This document shows positions 1-10,563 of a DNA stretch of 64,000 nt, piece after piece. The notes beneath the pieces were generated by a model. That model searched no databases. It worked only from the letters and a program-made list of their open reading frames with translations, and had not been told where the DNA came from. Origin of the DNA: Lolium rigidum (taxonomy: Eukaryota; Streptophyta; Magnoliopsida; Poales; Poaceae); assembly GCF_022539505.1 (NCBI RefSeq), contig NC_061514.1, positions 34,439,769 to 34,503,768 on the forward strand, in the 5' to 3' direction. The translations under genes were made by a program, and so were the position numbers. The stretch's first letter is position 1. Each line of letters opens with the position of its first letter.

Positions 1-1413
1 CAAGGCAAGCTAATATTCCTGCAAAGTGCAAAGCTCTGTCAGGGCAAGGCACACTCACCTACTATTTTATGTTTCTGATCCCATCCCAAGTTTTATTCTT
101 GCAAAGTTTTTACTTTATTTATTCAAGCTTACTTTTATAGTTAACTTTGGTCTAAGTATAGAGTAGAACAAGAGTATCAAACTTAGCCTAAAAAGTTTAT
201 GAGTTAAGTAGCACTCATCAAGACTAGTGGCTAGTGCTAACAAATAAAAGTGGCTACTCTAGATGGGAACATGTGACTTGTTTTGAATTTTAAACCTTGG
301 AATGATGATTCATTCCATTGAACGAAGTTTGAAGGTGAATATGACCAAGAGAAGATGGTGATTTTTGATAAAACTGATATTGGTTTGGATGCGATACCTT
401 TCCAATTTTTTTTAGTACCCCCACAATACCTGATTATGGGTAGGGCTTAACTAGAAGTTTATACATCTTAGTATGGGTTCCCTCTGAACAAGCATCATAG
501 GGGTTATGCCGAGGCTGCCTCCGTTGTTGAGAAATGATGTGAATTGAGGTGAATTGTACGGCCAAGCCCTGTGCAGTTCCCAGAGTTGACGGCTTGGTCT
601 TCACCGGGAGGCCAAGCTCATGGGGAGAGGTGCCTATACTAGGGTATGTAAGTGAAAGGTTATGGTTGATGATCCGCGTCTCGAGTTACGAATATTCAGG
701 GTTATCCCGACGGATGAAATCAAATGTTGTGGCACATGTGTGCAACCTCTGCAGAGTGTAAACCTATTCGAATAGCCGTGTCCACTGGTTACGGACGGTT
801 GGAAAGGCCATACTGTTCCATTATCAGATGTGTCTTAAAAAGGGTGGATGATTTTGAACGGTGAATTTGATTTGAATCACAACTAAGTTGTGGGAATGAC
901 ACTAATGTTCCCACTTGAGCTAGTTAGCACCTGCGGATTTGTTTACTAAAATGTTTCTAAACTAAAATTGGCTTCATGCAAAGAAACCTAGAGCTTAGCA
1001 CCCCCGTACTAAATTGGTAGTACTTATACTAGTATTAGTTTGCGAGTACTTTGAAGTACTCACGGCTGTGTCCCTGGCTATTCAAATGGCCAGAGTATGA
1101 AGAGGAGCAGCACTATGAAGACGACGGCCAGCAGGATGTCTACAATAACTAGGAGTTCTTCTGACGTCAAGCGTTGGCCTGTGGAATTATATAGTCCACT
1201 ACTAATACGCTTCCGCTATGTAATATGTTCGTTGATCAGTAGATCAACTATTTGTGTAATATTGGATCATGTGATCTACTTTTGTAAGACAATTATGGTT
1301 TGTAAGGAATGATGACTTATGATATCCACTGTTATGTCTCGCAACAACAATCTTCCTGGGATTGCGATGTATGGCATAATAGGCATCTGGACTTAAAAAT
1401 CCGGGTGTTGACA
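1..1413 (+). repeat. 5' LTR, 3'-terminal part, of the gag-only Gypsy element
   Basis: This stretch matches 7185-8596 with only scattered substitutions and one- or two-base indels. It ends in GGGTGTTGACA directly before the primer binding site. The first 3.5 kb of this LTR would lie left of the window. Short ORFs here (for example 549-761) recur in the 3' copy with small differences and look like chance. Confidence 0.93.
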
Positions 1414-1416
1414 AGT

Positions 1417-1428
1417 TGGTATCAGAGC
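1417..1428 (+). promoter_or_regulatory. Primer binding site (initiator Met tRNA)
   Basis: TGGTATCAGAGC lies three bases after the CA end of the 5' LTR. It is the standard complement of the 3' end of plant initiator methionine tRNA, used to start minus-strand synthesis. Confidence 0.93.
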
Positions 1429-1645
1429 CATTGTTTGACCTTAGGAGACCCTAGTTAGAATGGACGTCTGCAAAACTTAGTTTCAAAACCAAAGAAGTGA
1501 ATATTTGCGAAAAACTTATTCTCACTCTTATCCTTGAGATCTTTTTCAAAATGAGAAATTCATGCCCTACCTTACCTTGCCATTCCTACATAAAATTTTG
1601 CACACTGGAATACCTCTCTAATTTACTCCTCCTCTTTGTTCATAG

Positions 1646-2119
1646 ATGGAATACAAATGGGAGTGCTATCAGCTTGGTCACAGAGGAGAACTGATGTTCG
1701 AAAAGGATTTGAAGCAACTAGTGGAGTATCTGGGACGCCCGTATCCCGAGTTCTTCGGAACACCCCTCAAAAATCAGTTGGGAGGACCACCTCGGTGGGA
1801 AGTTTCTGCAGATCTACGAAGAAATCTTGGAGCCCCAATATGGGAAACCATATGGTTTTCTGTAACGGGAAACACCTGGAAAGAAGGACTAGTTAGAGCC
1901 ATGCAAGAAGGAATTGCCCGTCTGTGCGGACAGAACATGAACAAGCTCAAGTATACCCGCTTCACTTACTACCCAAGACATGATCCCATGGGAAGACCAA
2001 TAACCATGCCCCCGCACCCAGAGATGAACCATTATGTAGCACACCTGGACTACATGCTGTACAAGACCCGCAAGGAGTTGGACAACGCCCTCGCCTTTCG
2101 CCAAGCACATTACCCATGA
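1646..2119 (+). CDS. Accessory ORF between primer binding site and gag, unknown function
   Basis: A 157-codon uninterrupted frame from ATG to TGA, in the usual leader region about 280 bp upstream of gag and in a different frame. The product is basic and aromatic-rich, with blocks such as ELMFEKDLKQLVEYLGRPYP and a C-terminal stretch ending FRQAHYP. No zinc knuckle, protease or polymerase motif is visible and I do not recognise the family. An open frame of this length in an element with no intact pol suggests recent or selected coding capacity, but that is inference. It could be an extra structural or RNA-binding protein of this lineage, or a captured fragment. Confidence 0.6.
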   Translation: MEYKWECYQLGHRGELMFEKDLKQLVEYLGRPYPEFFGTPLKNQLGGPPRWEVSADLRRNLGAPIWETIWFSVTGNTWKEGLVRAMQEGIARLCGQNMNKLKYTRFTYYPRHDPMGRPITMPPHPEMNHYVAHLDYMLYKTRKELDNALAFRQAHYP

Positions 2120-2397
2120 AGATGAAGAATCCCCCCCCCTGAAGAGTAGTATCATTTAAGCACTTTCGTAGGTGTGAGTTGTATCAGGATTCCCCTTGTA
2201 TCGTAGAGCGAATGAATGGTTCTTCAAACCAACGGTGTGTTAGATTTGTAATGTGTGATGTTTAGTATGAATGAAAAAGTGCTGTTGGTTTTACCCCCGC
2301 AACACTACTCCAGTTTTCAAGTTATGAACTTTTTAAACTTTAACAAAACAAACCATAGAAATTTCCCTCTTATCTTATCATCTACCCCACTGTTCAG

Positions 2398-3591
2398 ATG
2401 GCCCCTCCCACTCGTAGCGCAAATCAAGACGCCATGATGCAGATGATGCAGATAATGATGGCAGACCGCGAAGCCGAAAGAGCTGAAAGGCAAGCCAACA
2501 TAGCTGCACTACAACAGATAGCTCAGAACAATCAGGGCCATGGAAACCACGATCACCCTGGATCGAAGTTGAAGAATTTTCAGAACACCAACCCTCCAAT
2601 ATTCAACAAGACTGAAGAACCCCTAGATGCTGATGACTGGCTCCAGACAATGGAGAACAACCTCGAAGTTGCGGGAGTTGAAGCCGCAGAGAAAGTGCTG
2701 TTTGCCACGCACTACTTAGCAGGACCAGCAAGAGCTTGGTGGACCAGCACCCGTGCCATGAATGCAGGACAGATGATGACCTGGGAAGACTTCAAGCTGA
2801 AGTTTAGCAAGTACCATGTGCCCCAAGGACTGATCAAGAAGATGAGAGACGAGTTCCGCGAACTGAAGCAAGGAAGGATGTCCGTGGTGGAATACCGCGA
2901 CAGGTTTCTTACCCTGTCAAGGTACGCCCCGGATGAGACCGACACCAATGAGAAAAGGAAGGAGAGATTTCTGAACGGACTGCATGACGAGATGCAAATT
3001 GTGTTAGTGAACATTCCGTTCGCCGACTTAGAAGCCCTGGTAGACTCAGCCATACAAATGGAAGGAAAACTGCATCAAGCCAACGAGAACCGCAAGAGAA
3101 GAATGATGAACCAGAGTGGACCCCACCATACCCAGAAGTACCGCAACAACTCCTCTGGAGGATTTACCCCAAGAAACAACAAGCCAACCACTCAGACTTA
3201 TCGCCCCAACTACACCAACACCAACGGAGGACCCCCGAAGCCCGGAGGCAACAACTACAACAACAACAGTAACAACCACGACAACAGCAACCCCAACAAT
3301 AACAACAACAACCCCAATACTGCCCCAAGGACGGGAAGCAACGCGGTTCCCGTCAACCCCAAAGACAAGTCCACCGTCAACTGCTATGAATGTGGAGTTG
3401 TGGGTCATTACTCCAATGAGTGCCCCAAGAAGCTTGCCAAGATTGCCGCCAATACCGCAGCACCTGCTCAGCAACAACGCCGCTTTGCCGGAAGAAGGAA
3501 CCAGAACAACAACAACGGCCGTTTCTACCACATGACTGCCAATGAAGCCCAGGAAGCCCCTCAGGCCATGCCAAGTATGTTCCCCTGTTAA
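2398..3591 (+). CDS. gag: Gag polyprotein of Gypsy-type element
   Basis: A 397-codon intact frame. The N-terminus has a Met/Gln-rich coiled stretch (about residues 12-50). The middle holds the retrotransposon Gag domain (about 75-215), with the family signatures DADDWLQTMENNLE, ARAWWTS, WEDFKLKFSKYHVP and the MSVVEYRDRFLTLSRYAP block. An Asn/Pro-rich linker follows, then one CCHC zinc knuckle (CYECGVVGHYSNECPKK, about 328-344). Gag packages element RNA into particles in the cytoplasm. The frame stops 77 bp before the 3' LTR, so no pol follows. The start is chosen at the first ATG (MAPPTRS), which fits the conserved N-terminus of plant Gypsy Gags. Confidence 0.92.
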   Translation: MAPPTRSANQDAMMQMMQIMMADREAERAERQANIAALQQIAQNNQGHGNHDHPGSKLKNFQNTNPPIFNKTEEPLDADDWLQTMENNLEVAGVEAAEKVLFATHYLAGPARAWWTSTRAMNAGQMMTWEDFKLKFSKYHVPQGLIKKMRDEFRELKQGRMSVVEYRDRFLTLSRYAPDETDTNEKRKERFLNGLHDEMQIVLVNIPFADLEALVDSAIQMEGKLHQANENRKRRMMNQSGPHHTQKYRNNSSGGFTPRNNKPTTQTYRPNYTNTNGGPPKPGGNNYNNNSNNHDNSNPNNNNNNPNTAPRTGSNAVPVNPKDKSTVNCYECGVVGHYSNECPKKLAKIAANTAAPAQQQRRFAGRRNQNNNNGRFYHMTANEAQEAPQAMPSMFPC

Positions 3592-3654
3592 TCTCACTGC
3601 TCAATCTTTCTTAGGAACCTAACTTCTCTTAAAATCTCGGGACGAGATTTGTTT

Positions 3655-3666
3655 AAGGGGGAAGGG
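3655..3666 (+). promoter_or_regulatory. Polypurine tract
   Basis: AAGGGGGAAGGG ends two bases before the TG of the 3' LTR, the position from which plus-strand synthesis is primed. Confidence 0.88.
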
Positions 3667-3668
3667 TT

Positions 3669-6600
3669 TGTAACATCCCAAAAATTTACCAAAACAAACA
3701 AAATGAATTTCCCTAGTTCCAAAATTTTGGAACCAACAAAAACTTTTATTAAATTAAGTTTGATACCTAGAGATCTTGTTTAATTCTTGTGCTATTGCCA
3801 TGATTGCTTGTTTAATTAGTATTTGAAATGCTCTTAAACCTAAACCTCACATTCCTTTTTACCATCCAAGTTAAAATAAAATAAAAAGAATTTAAATAAG
3901 AAAGAGGCATATGTGCCTATGGCTATTCTTGAAAAAGTTTTACTCTAGGCCTTTCCACTTTATTTAGAGAATTGGAAAACCTTCATAAACCTTATCTAGT
4001 ACTTCTCAAACCAATTCCAAGTTGAAACAAAAGAAAATAAAAAGAAACTAAAAAATGCCATAGAGGCATATGAGAGTAAAATGCAAATTTGTGAAATTGA
4101 GGATCTTGACCCTAAGACTTGTGGTGAATGGTTGGATCACTCCTATATACCATTTCAACACTCAACAACATCAATTGGGTCAAGCCAAGTCAAATTAAAA
4201 ATCAAATGCAACATATGCATAGAGGCATATGTGACACATAGCCATAATACCCAATTCTTGTCCTATGCCTTTATACCTTGACCAAATGGTGTGAAACCAT
4301 CTCTAAACCTAATCTAACACTAAATTGACCCTAAACCATGCCCAAGTAAAGCAAGGGAAACAATTTAGAAGATTAAGAAAATTTGACATGTCACCTCTTA
4401 TGTGTTATGGCCAATTTTGCAAATCTTTGAGCTAGACCATTTGGAATGGTTTCAATGGTTTGGAAATGTTCCTAAACTAATAAGAATCACTTTGGAGTGA
4501 AGAAAAATCAAATCAAAAAGAGAGAAATCAAATAGTGAGAAAATCCCATTTTCACTCACATACACATTTAGCCATTTTTGCAAATCTTCAACCAAGGCCA
4601 CTTTGGCTTGTGCCATTGTTTGTAAAACACTTATATATCAATAACAAACACAAATGCATCAAAGAAACCAGAATCAAATCAAAGAAAAATGCATTTTCCA
4701 ACTTACATATGATAATGGTCATATGACCCATTTATAACATCTTCACCACTTTGCACCCCTGGTTTTGACCTTTCCTAAACCAAACTTGGTCAACACTTGC
4801 CATGTCATCCAAGACCATGTCAAGGTGAACCACTTTTATGTTGACCACCAGAGCTAACTTTGACCAGGTTGACCAGGACGAGAATTGACAAGTGGAGACA
4901 TTGAGATAAAGAGAAGATTCACCCCACTTTTGAAATCTTGCCAACCTTCACCAAATTGACCACCACCACCACCATTATACTTCAAATATTATATGAATAC
5001 AATCCACCAAAAAGAATCTCAAAATTTGAAAATAAGTTTCTTGCGGGCATTTTGTCGAACACATGGTGGGCAGAGGTGAAGTTTGTGCCCATACTGAAAA
5101 TGAGAGGAGACTAAGTCCAACCCTGGCCCTTCTCTGCTGCCCTGAAGCCTCCTCTCACCCCTCAGCACCAGTGCCCCTCCTTGCCAGCACCTCCACTTGC
5201 TCAAAATGACAAGGGCATGACCATGCCGTGGCATGGCATGGCCACCCCGTGCCATCTCCCTCACCTCTCTCTTCCAACATGCACCACCGTGTCCTGGACC
5301 TTCCCCATTCACTCTGCCGATGACGTTGGACAAAGTCCCAAGCCAAGGAGAACAAGACAATGCCCAGAACGTGACATGCCCTGACGTGGTCACCACACCC
5401 GGGCTCGCCAGCGCGCGCATCGGCATGGCCACGGGCACGACAGTACACCGTCCCGCCCCGCTGACTCCGACCACCTCACGCCCTCTCCTCTCTCCTACAT
5501 GATCGCCGTGACCTCAGCAACCTCCCAGACACCCCCAATTGACCGCGGACAAGCTGTAGACGACGACTTCGTCCTCGACAACCGCCACAGTAGCCACGGA
5601 CGCGTGACCCGCCCCACTGTGCTTGACCACCTCCCGCTGCTCTGAGACCACCGTGACGACTGCCAGACCGTGCTGCACAGCCCTGCCCCCTCGCCCGTGA
5701 CGCTAGACGCCTGTAGCCTCGCCTCCATGCTCGACCTGCTCCGCACCCTCGGCCACCTCGCGCCCCTATAAAAGGAGGACTCCCTCGCCTCAATTCTGCA
5801 CACCAACGAGCTCCCCTCTCCCTCCTGAACCTCCCTGACCACCTCCCCTCGACGATTACCCCCTCAGCCGCCGGAATTTGATCGGAGCCGCCGCGCCAGT
5901 AGCTCCGCGACGCCGTCGATTTCGTCCACCTCAAGCACTGCTGCGACCCTCCCGCGACTCGCCGTCGACTCCACCGTCGTTTGCCCGCCTCGCCGACCTC
6001 GCCGGACACCGGTAAGCCCTCCGTCGCAACCCCTCTGCCGCGCCCAGGGTTTCGCTCTCCGGCGAGCTCTGTCGAGGAAGGTGGCGATCGAGCGCCGTCC
6101 GATCTGTTTTTAATCCGACGGCTCACCTCACCGCGTAACGTTTCGCTGTTAAGTGGCCTGACCGCTGGGTCCCACCTTGTCAGGCGGCCCGCTCGCGCCA
6201 GACGCGTAGCTGGGCCGGCCCAGTTGTTTTTCTCCCTTTCGGCCTGCTCACCTTTCCCGCCCGAGCCAAAATTTGAATTCTTTTATTCCTTTTAAATTCA
6301 AATTCAATACTGCTGCTCGATTCAAAATTTAATAGAAATAAATCTACTAAACCAAATTTAATAAATTTTATATATTTGAAAAGCTTGTGAAAAGCTCTAT
6401 CCAACCCCACTGGCCTCACCTCAAAATTGTTTGTAGAATTAATGTGATAAAAATAACAAAGCAGGGCCTTTTTGAACATCACCCATTTATTAAAAATCAA
6501 CCAAAAATGCTTTTGAGTTGATTCCAACTCCTATAAATCACATTTCACCTGCACTAATTGTTTCTGCAAAAATATTCCATGCTTACTTTGAATGATCATG

Positions 6601-8596
6601 GCCTAGTTGAATTAAAGGACTATATGGCTATTTCTAGTCAAAACTATGGTCCAAACCATTTAAAAATCACATGGGAGCTTTCCCCCATTTAAATCTTGTC
6701 ACCACCAATTCGAAATGAGGTAGAGACTCTGGTCATTTAGATCCCATATGAATTGTTGGTGATATTAAATCTTTATCATGCTAGGATTAAATGGTATGAG
6801 GTGCTCACCTCATTTAAATCATTTTCTTAAATGATAAGTATGAAGAAGTTGACTTTGGTCAACCCAGGTCACATATTATTCATGAGAGAAATTAAATCTT
6901 AATAAGGTAATGAGAGGAATTTATTGCTCTAAGGAATTAAAAATAACACTTAATTAATATGAGAGGAAATTATTTTTCTTAAATGAGAAAACAAATCCAC
7001 CAACTTATTTACTGTATGATGATAACCTAGCTTGTGTGGCCTATGTGTGCTTAGTAAAGTTAAGATTGGTGTGGTGATTGTACCTCGTATTCGTATTTTA
7101 GACGCTAGTACGGAAGAGTATCAAGAGGAGGAGGAGGAGGTCTACTTCCAAGGAGAGGAAGACCACTTTGATCAGTACACCAACCAAGGCAAGCTAATAT
7201 TCCTGCAAAGTGCAAAGCTCTGTCAGGGCAAGGCACACTCACCTACTATTTTATGTTTCCTGATCCCATCCCAAGTTTTATTCTTGCAAAGTTTTTACTT
7301 TATTTATTCAAGCTTACTTTTATAGTTAACTTTGGTCTAAGTATAGAGTAGAACAAGAGTATCAAACTTAGCCTAAAAAGTTTATGAGTTAAGTAGCACT
7401 CATCAAGACTAGTGGCTAGTGCTAACAAATAAAAGTGGCTACTCTAGATGGGAACATGTGACTTGTTTTGAATTTTAAACCTTGGAATGATGATTCATTC
7501 CATTGAACGAAGTTTGAAGGTGAATATGACCAAGAGAAGATGGTGATTTTTGATAAAACCGATATTGGTTTGGATGCGATACCTTTCCAATTTTTTTAGT
7601 ACCCCCACAATACCCGATTATGGGTAGGGCTTAACTAGAAGTTTATACATCTTAGTATGGGTTCCCTCCGAACAAGCATCATAGGGGTTATGCCGAGGCT
7701 GCCTCCGTTGTTGAGAAATGATGTGAATTGAGGTGAATTGTACGGCCAAGCCTCGTGCGGTTCCCGAGTTGACAGTTGGTCTTCACTGGGAGGCCAAGCT
7801 CATGGGGAGAGGTGCCTATACTAGGGTATGTAAGTGAAAGGTTATGGTTGATGATCCGCGTACTGAGTTACGAATATTCAGGGTTATCCCTGACGGATGA
7901 AATCAAATGTTGTGGCACATGTGTGCAACCTCTGCAGAGTGTAAACCTATTCGAATAGCCGTGTCCACGGTTACGGACGGTTGGAAAGGCCATACTGTTC
8001 CATTATCACATGTGTCTTAAAAAGGGTGGATGATTTTGAACGGTGAATTTGATTTGAATCACAACTAAGTTGTGGGAATGACACTAATGTTCCCACTTGA
8101 GCTAGTTAGCACCTGCGGATTTGTTTACTAAAATGTTTCTAAACTAAAATTGGCTTCATGCAAAGAAACCTAGAGCTTAGCACCCCCGTACTAAATTGGT
8201 AGTACTTATACTAGTATTAGTTTGCGAGTACTTTGAAGTACTCACGGCCGTGTCCCCGGCTATTCAAATGGCCGGAGTATGAAGAGGAGCAGACACTATG
8301 AAGACGACGGCCAGCAGGATGTCTACAACAACTAGGAGTTCTTCTGACGTCAAGCGTTGGCCTGTGGAATTATATAGTCCACTACTAATACGCTTCCGCT
8401 ATGTAATATGTTCGTTGATCAGTAGATCAACTATTTGTGTAATATTGGATCATGTGATCTACTTTTGTAAGACGATTATGGTTTGTAAGGAATGATGACT
8501 TATGATATCCACTGTTATGTCTCGCAACAACAATCTTCCTGGGATTGCGATGTATGGCATAATAGGCATCTGGACTTAAAAATCCGGGTGTTGACA
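3669..8596 (+). repeat. 3' LTR (about 4.9 kb) of the gag-only Gypsy element
   Basis: Runs from TGTAACATCCC to GGGTGTTGACA. It holds no protein-coding gene I can support. Three zones are visible: an AT-rich U3 (3669-5040), a GC-rich block (5090-6260) with a TATA box, and an AT-rich 3' part that ends in the 1.4 kb shared with the window start. ORFs in the GC-rich block (5181-6126, both strands) overlap each other in several frames and show no domain, so they are not called. The length is far above the few hundred to two thousand bases usual for plant LTRs. Confidence 0.88.
5767..5773 (+). promoter_or_regulatory. TATA box of the LTR promoter
   Basis: TATAAAA sits in the GC-rich block, followed about 30 bp later by a pyrimidine-rich stretch (CTCAATTCTGCACACC) that suits a transcription start. 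This places the U3/R boundary near 5795. The copy in the 5' LTR, outside the window, would be the working promoter. Confidence 0.55.
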
Positions 8597-9264
8597 ACTA
8601 CCAGATTTTTATTACGTAATTACCAGATTATCATTACTTAGTTTCTGGATTAGAAAATAAACTTGTTTGTTGCTATATTCTAGATTTTATCACATATTTG
8701 CCATGGGCAACATAGGTTCGTTCCTAGTTGACACGTGTTAGGTTATTCACTACTTAGTTATCGTATTAAAATAACTTATTTGTTAGTTTGATGTACGCTA
8801 TTCTACATCGATGTAATTTGCATGATACTGTTTTTTGTTGAACTATGTCATCTCGTAATTGACTGGATATGTTTTAAGGGTCGCTCTCAAAATTGTGTAA
8901 ATCATTTTGATGTATAAGAATATGTAATACGCCATCGATAACTATGCATGGTAGCTACTCGATGCTAATTTGGCAATTGTGACAATGTAATCTGGCAACT
9001 ATCGTGACGAGAAAAAAGAACTCAAAACGTAGCAAGATTGGATCTAGTTTTGAAGCCATCGTCGAGACGAACACAATGGTGAAAACGGATCACTAATCGA
9101 ATTAACTGTTTAGGAGATAAATCATTTTAAATTTTCGGATTTAGCAATTAATGCTAGATGCATGCATGTCATCAGTACTATGAGGGAAAAACAACAAAAC
9201 ACAACGGTCGCATGGGAAGTAGTATTGTGCGGCGCCTCCTCGTAGATTTTCCCAAGAATCTATC
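8597..9264. other. Unique AT-rich intergenic DNA
   Basis: Between the Gypsy 3' LTR and the coding relic at 9265. No long ORF, terminal repeat or RNA gene is visible. Confidence 0.5.
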
Positions 9265-9480
9265 TGGAATCTGGCGTCACCGTGAGGAAAATGTCGAAGG
9301 AGTGCTCGAGCCTGACGGCCCAGCCGTCGTCTTCCGAGGGAGACAGCGGGTCATCGGCAGCCAGCCGCCTCCCTGGCGGGGAAGGACTCCTCGACGGCAG
9401 TGGCCTTTGACCCGTTCAACATTTTCTCCGCCGGCGTGGAGACGGTGGTGGGTGCACGTGGAGACGAGCAGGCCGTCAGC
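9265..9480 (-). pseudogene. Short minus-strand coding relic, unknown family
   Basis: On the minus strand two adjacent frames read as ordinary protein: about 35 residues including AEKMLNGSKATAVEESFP, then after a one-base shift DDPLSPSEDDGWAVRLEHSF and a TAG stop. Codon usage is GC-rich at third positions, like grass genes and unlike the AT-rich flank. I do not recognise the product. It lies just upstream of the EXO70 alpha upstream region, in opposite orientation, and may be the tail of a neighbouring gene or a captured fragment. Confidence 0.3.
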
Positions 9481-9584
9481 ACGTGGGCTCCGGCAGTTGG
9501 TGTTGACACGCACCACCCGGGTGCTGCCCTCGTCTGTCGCGGGCACGCGGTCCGGGTGCCTTTTTTATCCGTCACCGGATGACA
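9481..9584 (+). pseudogene. Upstream region of EXO70 alpha relic
   Basis: CACGTGGGCTCCGG and the next 100 bases align, with small changes, to 24530-24603, just upstream of the EXO70 beta start. The same alignment resumes after the Copia insertion, at 16068. The upstream region of a second EXO70 copy was therefore split by that insertion. Confidence 0.65.
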
Positions 9585-9589
9585 GTCAC

Positions 9590-10563
9590 TGCTGGAATTC
9601 GGCCTTGGGCCCTAGCCCATGTCCTAATATAAATTTTGAAATTCGCTTGGCTCATGTTGAAATGATAATGGGTGGGACTAAAGTTTAGTTCCATATTGCT
9701 AGTTGGGAGAGAGTTCGAATGGTATATAAGGTGGGTTGTTCTAGTCCTAATAAGTGAGTGAGAAGAGAGAGCCCTCGCGCACTCCTTCTCCTCCGCCGCC
9801 CGCCTCGTCGCGCTGCCCTGCCCCGCCCCGGGTTGCGGGAATCTCGCCGAGTTGAGCTTATCTTTTTGCTGTTAGGGAAATTAATTGTGTAATAAATTAC
9901 GAGTGATTAACGGACGCGATAATGTAGCCGTTTCGCCCGGTTTTTCTGGATCGTGGGCTCGTACGTGGGCTGCGCCCCACGACCTTCCCGAACCGCACTA
10001 TATAAGCGCGGACGCAAACCCTAGCATGTATGCGACTGCATCTTTCCAGTTCATTGCGCCGCCGCCTTCGTCTTCCTCATCCCGTCCTTCGGCGTGCACC
10101 GACCGGCGGGATAGTAGGCCTTTGGAACCCTGTCTCTCGTAGACCTGTACGGGTGAGGGGCAATAAGGTTTTTGGGGAGCGCTTACGCGCGACTACTGGC
10201 AACACGACGTCGTCCGACGACGAGTTCCCGAACGACGACTTCTTCCCTAACATCGACAACCTCTTCGGCAATCTCAACATGGGAGACAACAACGCTAATG
10301 CTGCTGCTGCCAACATCGCTGCCGCCGCTGCTGCGGCGGCCAACTCGGGACGGTACATATACTTGTTTTTCTCGTTTCAGATCCTACTAGAGTTTCTAGT
10401 ACTGCTGTTTGGAGTAGATACGATAGGATTATCTTGCCTAGATGCTATATGTTCATCTACTCTGTTGATTTGCATGATTAGTTCATTTGCTATGTCTATA
10501 GTCATGATTTGTCAAGTATTAGTTTGGATTAATTCATATGATAATTTGCTTATATTTCCAACA
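9590..10563 (+). repeat. 5' LTR of Copia copy 1
   Basis: TGCTGGAATTCGG to ATATTTCCAACA. Two TATATAAG boxes are present, at 9723-9730 and 9999-10006. The 3' part contains an open frame that continues into gag. Confidence 0.93.
9999..10006 (+). promoter_or_regulatory. Downstream TATA box in Copia LTR
   Basis: TATATAAG in the context CGCACTATATAAGCGCGGAC, conserved at 15512-15519 and 22605-22612. It lies about 30 bp upstream of the first ATG of the LTR-encoded Gag N-terminus. A second box at 9723-9730 (GGTATATAAGG) is 276 bp upstream, so the LTR may have two promoters, as described for the barley BARE element. Confidence 0.5.

Larger units (their letters stand above)
1..8596 (+). mobile_element. 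Non-autonomous Gypsy-type LTR retrotransposon with gag only (5' end outside window)
   Basis: The last 1413 bases of the 5' LTR (1-1413) match 7185-8596 almost base for base, which defines the two LTRs. A Met-tRNA primer binding site follows the 5' LTR and a purine tract precedes the 3' LTR at 3669. The 3' LTR is about 4928 bp, while the interior is only 2255 bp and encodes a short accessory ORF and a Gag, with no protease, reverse transcriptase or integrase. This is the layout of gag-only non-autonomous elements (TR-GAG type), which depend on pol supplied by other elements. The LTR starts with TG and ends with CA. The target duplication cannot be checked because the left end lies outside the window. 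Confidence 0.9.

Noticed and set aside
549..1312. ORFs in the 5' LTR repeated at 7776-8495
   Set aside because: They are LTR sequence; the frames differ between the two LTR copies and show no domain.
5181..6126. Overlapping ORFs on both strands in the GC-rich LTR block
   Set aside because: Open in several frames at once, no domains, and inside an LTR; a base-composition effect.
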